A program made the translations under genes and the position numbers. A stretch of DNA of 46,069 nt, taken from the NCBI RefSeq assembly GCF_004634245.1, contig NZ_SJTF01000022.1:1-46069 (forward strand), read 5' to 3'. The stretch is from Flavobacterium foetidum. GTDB taxonomy: Bacteria; Bacteroidota; Bacteroidia; Flavobacteriales; Flavobacteriaceae. Below the pieces are notes generated by a model, which did no database searches, had not been told where the DNA came from, and worked only from the letters and a program-made list of their open reading frames with translations. This document shows positions 34,415-42,500 of this stretch, in pieces. Positions within the stretch are counted from its first letter, which is position 1; each line of letters opens with the position of its first letter.

Positions 34415-35060
34415 TTCTCTTATTGATTTATTGTTAAAAGGAACATGGGAAACCATCGTGATGACTTTTGTATCAGGATTTTTCGGTTTTTTGTTGGGGC
34501 TTCCAACAGGAATTCTGCTTTTTCTTACCCGTAAAAACCAAATTTTAGAACAGCCGATTTTAAACAGAACAGTATCGGTTTTGGTCAATGTTTTTCGTTC
34601 GATTCCATTCATCATTTTAATTGTTTGGATGATTCCGTTTACCCGCGCTATTGTCGGAACTTCGATTGGAGTGAGTGCGGCTTTGGTTCCGTTAAGTATT
34701 GGCGCAGCCCCTTTTATTGCCCGTTTGGTCGAAAACAGCCTTTTGAGCCTTCCGTCAGGATTGATTGAAGCGGCAAGAGCGCTCGGAGCAACACCACTAC
34801 AGATTGTTTACAAAGTATTGCTTCCAGAAGCATTGCCATCTTTAATCAATGCGGCAACGATCACACTGATTACGCTTATTGGCTATTCTGCCATGGGTGG
34901 TGCGGTCGGCGCTGGCGGTCTCGGACAAGTGGGCTATCAATACGGATATATTGGTTATGATGCCGTAACCATGAATTCGGTTTTAGCCTTATTAGTGCTT
35001 TTGGTATTCCTGATTCAGTTTGTGGGAGATGCCTTGTCCAAACGATTTGATCATCGATAA
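34407..35060 (+). CDS. metI: Methionine ABC transporter permease MetI
   Basis: A 217-residue inner-membrane permease with five or so helices and the ABC permease EAA loop (EAARALGATPLQIVYKVLLPEA) that docks on MetN. RSIPFIILIVWMIPFTR and SAMGGAVGAGGLG are typical of MetI. It overlaps metN by 8 nt, so the two are translationally coupled. Confidence 0.95.
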   Translation: MSDSLIDLLLKGTWETIVMTFVSGFFGFLLGLPTGILLFLTRKNQILEQPILNRTVSVLVNVFRSIPFIILIVWMIPFTRAIVGTSIGVSAALVPLSIGAAPFIARLVENSLLSLPSGLIEAARALGATPLQIVYKVLLPEALPSLINAATITLITLIGYSAMGGAVGAGGLGQVGYQYGYIGYDAVTMNSVLALLVLLVFLIQFVGDALSKRFDHR

Positions 35061-35123
35061 CTTAATCGTGAGAAAGTTAAGAGTTAAGAGTTAAATGTTA
35101 GAAAAAAAAAAAAAACAAAAAAA

Positions 35124-35930
35124 ATGAACTTATTTAAAACAGCAGGAATTATAGCCTTATCATTTGTGGTGGCTAACTGCGGAAAAACTAAAAACAACGA
35201 TCCGCATTTTATTAAAGTCGGAGTAGCTTCCGGACCTGAATTAAAAGTTGCCGAAGCAGCCAAAAAGGTAGCAAAAGAAAAATTCGGATTAGAAGTCGAA
35301 CTAGTCGCTTTTAACGATTATGTGGTTCCGAATGAGGCTTTGAGCCAAGGAGATATCGATGCGAATGCTTTTCAGCATAAACCTTATTTAGACGAGCAAT
35401 CAAAACAGCGTGGCTATAAATTGGCTATTATCGGAAACACGTTTGTATATCCGATTGCGGCTTATTCTAAAAAGATAAAAACGCTTGGAGAGCTTAAAAA
35501 CGAAAGCACGATTATCATTCCGAACGACCCTACAAACGGCGGACGTTCTTTATTGCTGTTGCAGAAAAACGGTTTGCTGAAATTGAAAGAAGGCGTTGGC
35601 TTATTGCCAAAAGTTACCGACATCATCAGTAATCCAAAAAACCTGAAGATTTTGGAATTAGAAGCGCCTCAACTTCCTCGTGCTTTAGACGACGAAAATG
35701 TTGCTATTGCAATCATTAACAACACTTTTGCGTCTCAGTCAGGATTGGTTCCGTCTCGTGATGCCTTGTTTATAGAAGACAAAGAATCTCCTTATGTAAA
35801 CTTGGTGGTGAGCCGTGAAGACAATAAAAACGAAGAAAAAGTAAAACAGTTTTTACAGGCTTTTCAATCTGAAGAAGTAGAAAAAGCGGCAGAACGCGAA
35901 TTTAAAGGCGGTGCTGTAAAAGGATGGTAG
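35124..35930 (+). CDS. metQ: Methionine-binding lipoprotein MetQ (NlpA family)
   Basis: A 268-residue lipoprotein with the lipobox ending at Cys19 (VVANC). The NlpA/MetQ fold is evident from KVGVASGPELKVAEAAKKVA, SQGDIDANAFQHKPYLD, and the substrate-contacting NDPTNGGRSLLLLQ. It delivers methionine to MetI in the inner membrane. The 63-bp gap after metI contains a heptamer repeat (GAGTTAA) and a run of 14 A followed by CAAAAAAA just before the ATG, unusual for this operon. A strong terminator follows. Confidence 0.95.
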   Translation: MNLFKTAGIIALSFVVANCGKTKNNDPHFIKVGVASGPELKVAEAAKKVAKEKFGLEVELVAFNDYVVPNEALSQGDIDANAFQHKPYLDEQSKQRGYKLAIIGNTFVYPIAAYSKKIKTLGELKNESTIIIPNDPTNGGRSLLLLQKNGLLKLKEGVGLLPKVTDIISNPKNLKILELEAPQLPRALDDENVAIAIINNTFASQSGLVPSRDALFIEDKESPYVNLVVSREDNKNEEKVKQFLQAFQSEEVEKAAEREFKGGAVKGW

Positions 35931-35948
35931 AATTAAGATTTTGAAAGT

Positions 35949-35988
35949 AAAAAAAGCCTGTAAATATAATTTTTACAGGCTTTTTTTT
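35949..35988 (+). terminator. Intrinsic terminator after metQ
   Basis: AAAAAAGCCTGTAAA and TTTACAGGCTTTTTT form a long stem with a short AT loop and an eight-base T-run. It marks the end of the sulfur amino acid locus. Confidence 0.92.
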
Positions 35989-36048
35989 AAGGAAAATTTA
36001 TATATAAAATCAAATATAATTATGGCGTAATTATTTGAAGTTTAGAGA

Positions 36049-36510
36049 TTAAGATAAAACAGGCTCCGCAGTATGTACGGCTGTTTTTTGAGTGAAATTA
36101 AGCGTAAGCGGATCCAGATTTCCGTAGAAAAAAGTATCCAGAATTTCCTGAAATACAGGATCTGCATTTGGTGTCTGCACAAAAAGGCTCATAGAAGAGC
36201 GAAGTTTTCTAGCCCCAAGTTCGCCAAGAATAGTTTCGGCCGACTTCTTTTTCATCGTTAAGAGAAGCTTGCAGATTTCGATTAAATGTTTAGCTAAAAT
36301 TGGATGATTAAGAAAAGCCTCGGCCTCTTGTAAATCGGCAACCGCGTAATAATCAGAAAGAGAGCTTTTTCCAAGTCCTTTGATTTGTGGAAATATAAAC
36401 CACATCCAGTTTGTTTCTTTTTTTCCTTTTTTTATCTCAGAAAATGCAGTAAGATAAAGCTTGTTTTGTGCATCTAAAAAGCGGGTCAAATCATTTTTTG
36501 CGTAAATCAT
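36049..36510 (-). CDS. DUF1810 family protein
   Basis: A 153-residue soluble protein with the family pattern: an N-terminal LTRFLDAQNKLYLTAFSEIKKGKK, NWMWFIFPQIKGLG, ADLQEAEAFLNHPILAKHLIEIC and SSMSLFVQ. Named calpastatin-like in older annotation without functional basis. The biochemical role is unknown. Convergent with metQ, with terminators between them. Confidence 0.88.
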   Translation of the reverse strand: MIYAKNDLTRFLDAQNKLYLTAFSEIKKGKKETNWMWFIFPQIKGLGKSSLSDYYAVADLQEAEAFLNHPILAKHLIEICKLLLTMKKKSAETILGELGARKLRSSMSLFVQTPNADPVFQEILDTFFYGNLDPLTLNFTQKTAVHTAEPVLS

Positions 36511-36816
36511 ATCTTGCTTTTGGTATTAAATGGTTCGTAATTTTTGAGAAAGCATTTAAGAATTTCTTTGACCAAAAATAGATGCGAGGTCGAATTTTTT
36601 AGTTATAGAATTTTTCGGAGTTGTTATATAATTTTAATTGGGTCCACGCTAAGAATAATTTGTAATACTTTCTTTTATTAATGGTTGGACAAAAGGTCAT
36701 TATTCGTTATAAATATATAATTGTTTAATTTGACGAAATTGAGATTTGTTTTATAGTGACTAAGAAAAGTGCAAATTGGATTTGCGCTTTATAAGAGTCA
36801 TTGTAAATAGTTAATC
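36511..36816. other. Gap between DUF1810 and the putative defense genes
   Basis: 306 bp of AT-rich DNA. Apart from a terminator hairpin at 36766-36790 nothing was recognised: no integrase, no attachment-site-like repeat and no tRNA. Confidence 0.5.
36766..36790 (-). terminator. Likely terminator (minus strand) after the DUF262 gene
   Basis: AAAGTGCAAAT (36766-36776) pairs with ATTTGCGCTTT (36780-36790) over 11 positions with one wobble and a 3-nt loop. On the minus strand TTTTCTT follows. It is moderate in strength. Confidence 0.6.
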
Positions 36817-38604
36817 TTATATTTTATAATGCTTTTTGATTTTATTAATTAGTTGATTATGGTTTTCCTTTAATTCATTTATAGTCCACTGTGATTTTTG
36901 CATAACTACTAATGAGTTTGGAAATGATTCGATGCTGGATACAAAATATTTAGTTTTCTTATCTGCAAAATCCAGTCTGCCTTGACCAGAATTTTTTCTT
37001 CTACTAATGAGCACCAAGTTACCAAGTTTGTGTGTCCATTCTTCTCTTTCGCTGGCTGAAAAATCAGCGACCCATTTGCTGTCTTCTTCTGGATTTTGAG
37101 GGAGAATATGTTCAACCGACATTTCATTGTAGGAACTACGTTTTTCTGAATATAAAGGTGCATCAAGTAAAAAGTCTACCTTTCTCAAGATATATCTTGC
37201 AAATCTTCTCCCGTAAATTGTATTTACATCTAAATCAGAAAGAAATAACGAACTATTAAATTTGAAACTAATATCATCAAAAAGTATCTTTATTTTATCT
37301 TCTTTTGAGATTTCTTTTAAAATAGCTGTTTCTTCAATTTTTTTTATAATAGTATTCATGGCCTCAATTCTAGCAGTTGGTGTCTCTCTACCAATCCAAT
37401 CTCCTGAGAATTTATTATCTAAAAGTTGTAGAAAATTAAGAATTTTATAATCTCCAAAATTTTCGCGAAATACTAATAATGGAGGTATCCAAATATCTGA
37501 TAATGCAGTATCTTGCATGACTTTAATAAGATTATCAAAAGCCCAATTATTGCAGATATTATAATTGTTACCACTAAAAATAGTATCAAAGTGACCTTTG
37601 TAAGTTTTTATAATTTCAAATGTATCATCTCCTTTTTTTAGTAATGGTTCTGCTTTTTCATATTGTTTAGTACTATGATTAAATTTTTTAGGCTGATATA
37701 TGTTGTCTTCAAACTCTTTCAATAAATTATGGCGAGCTTTTTCTTTAACTAATATAGTTCTTATATAAGATAAAAATTGATCAAAGTCTTCTCCTAATTC
37801 ACCTTCTAAATCTTCCCAATATTTAGCATATTCAGTTTGTTTTTCTTGTGTACTTACTTCTTTTAGGTTTTGTGCTTTTAGAATATCACTATTTCGAAGT
37901 CTTATTCCTCTGTCATTTAAAACTGTGAATAATCTAAAAGCGTCTTCTAATTCACTACTAGCAACATAAACTAATATTACATATTGTCGTAAATATGAAA
38001 AGAATATATTTATATCTATGTTATCATCATTCAAAAACCATTTTGTTATTATTAAAACAGCATTTGCCATATTTCTTATGGAAACATCTTTAGAATTTTT
38101 AACTAGATTTAATAATTCTTCTTTTTTTTGAGTGCCATTTTCACATTTTATAAAAGTATTTATAAAGTCTTCAACTTCCTTTCGGATAGCAAATTCAATA
38201 CGTAGACGTTCTGGTATACCATCATATGGATTACCTTCTTGAAATATTGCTTTTGCACAAGTAGCTTTCAATCTTGGATCAATTGCTAAATCTCGAATAA
38301 CCGATTGTAAGATATACAGAGTGGTTAGTCTTTGTTGACCATCTAAAACACTATTCTCGTAATATGAGGTGTCTTTAATAATTTTTGGTTCGCAATGTAA
38401 GACTAATGATCCTAGAAAATATTGACTATCTGGGGTATTTATTGCAGAATGAGAAATATCATCTAATAAAGAACTAATTTGATCTTCTCCCCAAACATAT
38501 GGCCTCTGATAATCTGGTATGCAATACCACATATCTTCTCCAAATACATCTTTTATAGTAATTTTATCGCTAGCTATTTGTTTTCCTGTTACTTCTATTG
38601 ACAT
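36817..38604 (-). CDS. DUF262-DUF1524 (GmrSD-like) nuclease
   Basis: A 595-residue protein. The N-terminal DUF262 domain shows QRPYVW (33-38) and the ParB/Srx-like nucleotide motif DGQQR (88-92). The C-terminal DUF1524 domain has the His-Me finger motif EHILPQ (498-503) and the later GNLVLISRRKNSGQGR. This fused arrangement equals the GmrS-GmrD family of type IV restriction enzymes, which cut modified phage DNA using NTP. All key motifs are present. Upstream on the same strand, 105 bp away, lies the DUF4407 gene of the same AT-rich block. Phage defense is likely; specificity is unknown. Confidence 0.88.
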   Translation of the reverse strand: MSIEVTGKQIASDKITIKDVFGEDMWYCIPDYQRPYVWGEDQISSLLDDISHSAINTPDSQYFLGSLVLHCEPKIIKDTSYYENSVLDGQQRLTTLYILQSVIRDLAIDPRLKATCAKAIFQEGNPYDGIPERLRIEFAIRKEVEDFINTFIKCENGTQKKEELLNLVKNSKDVSIRNMANAVLIITKWFLNDDNIDINIFFSYLRQYVILVYVASSELEDAFRLFTVLNDRGIRLRNSDILKAQNLKEVSTQEKQTEYAKYWEDLEGELGEDFDQFLSYIRTILVKEKARHNLLKEFEDNIYQPKKFNHSTKQYEKAEPLLKKGDDTFEIIKTYKGHFDTIFSGNNYNICNNWAFDNLIKVMQDTALSDIWIPPLLVFRENFGDYKILNFLQLLDNKFSGDWIGRETPTARIEAMNTIIKKIEETAILKEISKEDKIKILFDDISFKFNSSLFLSDLDVNTIYGRRFARYILRKVDFLLDAPLYSEKRSSYNEMSVEHILPQNPEEDSKWVADFSASEREEWTHKLGNLVLISRRKNSGQGRLDFADKKTKYFVSSIESFPNSLVVMQKSQWTINELKENHNQLINKIKKHYKI

Positions 38605-38708
38605 TTCTTTTTTTATTTAATGATACTTTTTATTCTAGGTAAAATTTTATTACATAAGATTTTCAATTCTTACGTGACATATTTGTTTATTATGAAATAT
38701 TTTTGAGA

Positions 38709-39707
38709 TTAACTTTTAGCCATTTCTGCAAATAGATCAAGTTTTTTCATTTGTAGCATCATATGATGATTAACTATTCGATCGTAGTCATTTTCATCCT
38801 CAAAAATTTTGCTAACTAAAACTAACATTTCAATTCCGAAAAGAAGTATAAACCAAATTAGCCATATTGCTAACGCAACACTTGATTTAGAAATTAAACT
38901 CCACATCACTTCCAGTTCATCTAAAAAACCTACTTTACTGGAGATGTCTTTTTCGAGTTGAGGACGAATATTTAAAAGAGCAGATTCTTTTTTAGATTTT
39001 TGAACATTTAATTCAGTAATAGATTTTTCTAATGGACCAATCATAGAAATTTTCGGATTAGGTACATTTGAAGTATTAATTACTTTTACAGGTACAGATT
39101 TTTCAGTCGTAACATTATTTCCTGAGATTGGATCAAATGTGACATTTTTTTCAGTTTGATTGGTTGAAGTTGTTGAATATATTATTGATGTAGGATTAAG
39201 TGCAATTTCAGTAATATAATTTTGTCTTTCTGTTTCTTTTTTAGTGATTGCTTTTTGTAAATCATCAATTTGTGTTCTTAATTCTTGAGTTTTAGAATCA
39301 AGAGCCTTATTAACTCTAGCATCAATAAAAGTGATTTTTTCAAGCTCAATATCTTGTTGAAAAATAATTTGATCAAGAATTACAGACCCAATAATGGCCA
39401 TAGTAATTGCAATAATTCCTCTAGTTATATAAAGCCATTTATTGGGGTTAATTGCTAATATTATCTGTCTTTCAATTTGTATTATAATAATTAGAAAGAT
39501 TATTGATCCAGAAATTGATGCAATCGTATTACCAGCAAGGTATCTGCTTGTGAAAGAAAAGCCAATAAATGCCCAAAGAAGGCAGACTATCAGTAATGCA
39601 GATGTATATCTTTTAACAGTTTTTACGGAAATTTCACTACAATTCACTACAATTCTATAGTTGTATCCTGTAAGAAAACAACCAAATTTTACCCATAGAT
39701 TTTTCAT
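38709..39707 (-). CDS. DUF4407-like membrane protein with coiled coil
   Basis: A 332-residue protein from the ATG at 39707; a TTG two codons earlier is possible. It has three membrane helices near the N-terminus (about 36-54, 62-80, 92-112), a long charged coiled coil in two parts (about 120-165 and 225-265) and a fourth membrane helix (about 275-298) before a short cytoplasmic tail. The layout matches DUF4407. The function is unknown. It starts 2 nt after the stop of the 190-residue gene, so the two are coupled. Confidence 0.75.
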   Translation of the reverse strand: MKNLWVKFGCFLTGYNYRIVVNCSEISVKTVKRYTSALLIVCLLWAFIGFSFTSRYLAGNTIASISGSIIFLIIIIQIERQIILAINPNKWLYITRGIIAITMAIIGSVILDQIIFQQDIELEKITFIDARVNKALDSKTQELRTQIDDLQKAITKKETERQNYITEIALNPTSIIYSTTSTNQTEKNVTFDPISGNNVTTEKSVPVKVINTSNVPNPKISMIGPLEKSITELNVQKSKKESALLNIRPQLEKDISSKVGFLDELEVMWSLISKSSVALAIWLIWFILLFGIEMLVLVSKIFEDENDYDRIVNHHMMLQMKKLDLFAEMAKS

Positions 39708-39709
39708 AA

Positions 39710-40282
39710 TCAAAAGTTCTTTTTCATTATAGAGTGATGAGAAATCGCAGCTAAACCGTTATTAAATCCTCTTTTATAGCTTAGAATAATTCCATAACCA
39801 ATTCCTCTATTTTCTTTTGCTTCATTTTCAATATCAAGTATTTGGTTTATGTGTTCTTCAGCCGTGTCTTTTCTTACGGTAAGTTCTTCAACAGTATCAA
39901 CCATTCCGCTACGACTTCTAGTTTCAATGTGAAAGTTTATTTCGCGAATAAAATCTTCATAAAAAGTTTTTATTTTTCTAATTGTTCTTTCCAAGTCATT
40001 TTTTAAAGCTTCAATATTCTGTGCAAGATGCGTATTATCAGGATTTATTAAAGCATCGTCATATCCCTTTCCTTCATAGTTCTTCTCAATAAATGCAAAT
40101 AATACTGAGATGCCATTATCAATATTTGGTGTAATTCGTTCATCTTGAATAGATTCTGTTGTTTGTTTTTCTTTTTCAAGAAAAATATTTTCAGGAATTT
40201 CAGCAAGTGGATTGGTAGGATTTTCTTGTGAATTATGATTATTTGAGTTTTGTTTTCCATTAAAAAAATTAAACAGTCCCAT
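39710..40282 (-). CDS. Hypothetical protein, 190 residues, coiled-coil
   Basis: A soluble protein with an Asn/Gln-rich, disordered first 55 residues, then helical segments (about 85-160) with heptad-like spacing, and a closing conserved-looking stretch GIGYGIILSYKRGFNNGL. I do not recognise the family. It sits between the HNH gene (10 nt upstream) and the DUF4407 gene (2 nt downstream) and so belongs to one transcription unit. It could be a partner of the membrane protein. Confidence 0.65.
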   Translation of the reverse strand: MGLFNFFNGKQNSNNHNSQENPTNPLAEIPENIFLEKEKQTTESIQDERITPNIDNGISVLFAFIEKNYEGKGYDDALINPDNTHLAQNIEALKNDLERTIRKIKTFYEDFIREINFHIETRSRSGMVDTVEELTVRKDTAEEHINQILDIENEAKENRGIGYGIILSYKRGFNNGLAAISHHSIMKKNF

Positions 40283-40292
40283 ATTTTAAAAA

Positions 40293-40682
40293 TTAAATGT
40301 TAATTGTTGGTACTTTATATTTTGAATGACCACGTCGATGACATGATTCACAAAGAGTTATTAGTAAATAGTCAGCATAATCCCAAGGAAGTTTGAACTT
40401 GTTTTCACGTACTATAAAATGATATTGACGATGATGAACTTGAAGATTTTCAATTGAAAGACATATTATACATTTTCCATCACGTAATAGAATTTCATTT
40501 CTTTTATTTTTCCATTGGACAGTAAACAATAAAGCGCCGTAGCTGCCATGAGCTGGTATTTCTTTTATAATTGGTTTTAAGATATCTGTAGTGATATATT
40601 TATCTTTTTGCTTAAACCGCCTATATATGGTGCCACTTTTCATTTCATTAAAACGATAACGACTATCTGTAGAATCGAACAT
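40293..40682 (-). CDS. Small HNH-type nuclease-like protein
   Basis: A 129-residue protein with an HNH layout: C71-x2-C74, then VHH (82-84), and C111-x2-C114-H115-x3-H119. Four cysteines can bind a structural zinc and H83/H84 and H119 form the candidate metal site. The N-terminal 60 residues are of unknown fold. HNH domains cut DNA in restriction, homing and phage systems. It is the first gene of the HNH, 190-residue and DUF4407 unit. A non-nuclease zinc-binding role is possible. Confidence 0.72.
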   Translation of the reverse strand: MFDSTDSRYRFNEMKSGTIYRRFKQKDKYITTDILKPIIKEIPAHGSYGALLFTVQWKNKRNEILLRDGKCIICLSIENLQVHHRQYHFIVRENKFKLPWDYADYLLITLCESCHRRGHSKYKVPTINI

Positions 40683-41009
40683 ATTTTGTTAATTTATTAG
40701 TAAAAAGGAAATATTAATTTTATTTTCTATTTGCAAAGATTACTTTTTGATATTCAATTATTTTACGGAAATCCATAATTCATAAAAAAATAATACAAGT
40801 GTAACAATTATAAAAGCCAAATCAACAAGTACTTATACGGTATTTTCACCATCCGTAAAAAAACAAAACCCTCAATCTTCCTAAAAAGATCAAGGGTCTT
40901 AATTTTCAAAAGAGAATCCTTATTCCAAATCCAGATAAGGATTTAAAATTTTAGCTAATTCCTTCAAAAACATAAAGAAATATCTTAATTTCTATGGTTG
41001 ATTAGCATT
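40683..41009. other. Gap between the putative defense genes and EamA
   Basis: 327 bp, very AT-rich in its first half. It contains the EamA terminator at 40859-40899 and a small TACGG/CCGTA hairpin (40838-40859). No gene, integrase or direct repeat was recognised. Confidence 0.5.
40859..40899 (-). terminator. Intrinsic terminator (minus strand)
   Basis: ACCCTCAATCTT (40870-40881) pairs with AAGATCAAGGGT (40888-40899) with two mismatches. On the minus strand a T-rich run follows. It ends the EamA/GNAT transcript. Confidence 0.7.
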
Positions 41010-41906
41010 TTAAATTTCAGTTTCCGATTCAACACTTCCCAAAACTTTCTGTTTCCTCCCCTTAACCTCAGAAATAATCGTAGCAGAAAAAATCAAAGCG
41101 CCACCCAAAAGTAAACGCCAGGAAAGGTTTTCGCCTAAAATAAAGAAAGCTCCGATGGCGCCAAAAACAGGTTCAAACAAGTAAATCACCGCCACACGTT
41201 CTGCTGATAAATACCGTTGCGAAATGTTGGATACCGTGTACATAAAAGCGGTCGAAAACAAGGCGCAGTAAACAGCACCCATCCAAAAAGTATTGTTTTC
41301 GGGAAACCAAACGGCTTGGGAATCTGCAAGCGCGAGACAAAAAGTAAATAGGGCGCAAAACGAAAACATAGGCACAATCGAGTACAAAAGGTTTTTGCCG
41401 GCAGAATGTTTTTCGACCGAAATAAGATATACGGCGAAAGCAAATGCGCCAGAAATCGTTAGCAAATCGCCGAAATTTATGATGAACTTATCTTTTATCG
41501 CAATTATAAACAAACCCGTTAAAGCGGTGAAAGCGGCAACCCAGATTTTTAAAGGCGTATTGGTTCTGTAAAGGGCTAATTTTAGTAGCGGAACAATAAT
41601 TACCGTTAATCCTGCAATAAAAGAACACTGAGACGCATCGGTATATTTTAAGGCAAAAGTCTGCAACTGAATCCCTAAAAACATCGGAACGGCAAGTAAA
41701 AAACCTGTTTTTACGGCTTCTAGATTGGTGTCTTTAACGTATTTCCAAAAAACAATACTCAATACGATTACGGCCATGACGAAACGGTAGAAAAGGAAAA
41801 CGTTTGGGGAACTATCTCCAATCGCCATTTTAGTGACCGAATAAGAAATGCCCCAAAAAGCCGTGCCGAGTATCAGCAAAATCAATAAAAGTTGTCTTTT
41901 TTTCAT
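41010..41906 (-). CDS. EamA/DMT family transporter
   Basis: A 298-residue protein with ten predicted membrane helices in two EamA repeats. The opening LGTAFWGISYSVTKMAIG and the second-repeat end YLFEPVFGAIGAFFILGENLSWRLLLGGALI are characteristic. Such drug/metabolite transporters export amino acids or metabolites; the substrate is not readable. It starts 10 nt after the GNAT stop and forms an operon with it. Confidence 0.88.
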   Translation of the reverse strand: MKKRQLLLILLILGTAFWGISYSVTKMAIGDSSPNVFLFYRFVMAVIVLSIVFWKYVKDTNLEAVKTGFLLAVPMFLGIQLQTFALKYTDASQCSFIAGLTVIIVPLLKLALYRTNTPLKIWVAAFTALTGLFIIAIKDKFIINFGDLLTISGAFAFAVYLISVEKHSAGKNLLYSIVPMFSFCALFTFCLALADSQAVWFPENNTFWMGAVYCALFSTAFMYTVSNISQRYLSAERVAVIYLFEPVFGAIGAFFILGENLSWRLLLGGALIFSATIISEVKGRKQKVLGSVESETEI

Positions 41907-41916
41907 TTTTAGGATT

Positions 41917-42438
41917 TTAAAAAAGCACTTTTTTCATCATTAAATCGGTTTGTTCGTCGTCGCCTAATCTAAAAATATGCGTATCAAATTGCACAAATCC
42001 GTTTTTGGTGTAGAAACTTACAGCTCTGAAATTTTTTTCCCAAACGCCAAGCCACATATAAGCCGCCTTTAGTTCGTGGGCAGTTTGTTCGGCTTGCGCG
42101 TATAATGCTTGCGCTACTTTTTTGCCATGAAATTCTTTGGCAACATAAATGCGTTCTATTTCTAATGCATTTGGGGCTTCTTTTTCGGTTTGGGCGTCGG
42201 CAGTGTTTAATTTTAGATAACCGACAACTTTTTCGTCCAAAACAGCCAAATAAAAATAGGAAGATGAATTGTTGAGTTCTGTTGTAAGCTTTTCGATGGC
42301 AAAACTTTCGTCTAGATATTTATTCATGTTTTCTTCTGAATTTACATCCGAGAATGTTTCAGAAAAAGTTTGCCTTCCTATGGCTTGTATTTGCAGCACA
42401 TCAGTAACGTCTGCTTTTTTTATTTTTAGGGTTTCCAT
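41917..42438 (-). CDS. GNAT family N-acetyltransferase
   Basis: A 173-residue acetyltransferase starting at the ATG at 42438 (METLKIKKADVTD). A longer start at 42501 would overlap the divergent LysR start and add a basic, non-family tail. The acetyl-CoA region reads IYVAKEFHGKKVAQALYAQAE, a somewhat loose version of the R-x-x-G-x-G/A loop, followed by WLGVWEKNFRAVSFYTKNGF. It resembles PaiA-like acetyltransferases. Co-transcribed with EamA and divergent from LysR. Confidence 0.82.
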   Translation of the reverse strand: METLKIKKADVTDVLQIQAIGRQTFSETFSDVNSEENMNKYLDESFAIEKLTTELNNSSSYFYLAVLDEKVVGYLKLNTADAQTEKEAPNALEIERIYVAKEFHGKKVAQALYAQAEQTAHELKAAYMWLGVWEKNFRAVSFYTKNGFVQFDTHIFRLGDDEQTDLMMKKVLF

Positions 42439-42450
42439 ATTTTTATTTTT

Positions 42451-42497
42451 AATGCGTAAAAAACGTTTTTTTTGTTTTAATAAATGCGTAAATTGCA
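42451..42497. promoter_or_regulatory. Direct repeats and T-N11-A site between GNAT and lysR
   Basis: AATGCGTAAA occurs at 42451-42460 and again at 42483-42492, 32 bp apart (three helical turns). The second lies in ATGC-GTAAATT-GCAT (42484-42498), a T-N11-A palindrome of the LysR type. These are good candidates for binding by the adjacent LysR protein. Confidence 0.5.
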
Positions 42498-42500
42498 TCA

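Noticed and set aside
36511..41009. Integrative element around the putative defense genes
   Set aside because: No integrase, tRNA or flanking direct repeats seen; composition alone does not prove a defined mobile element.
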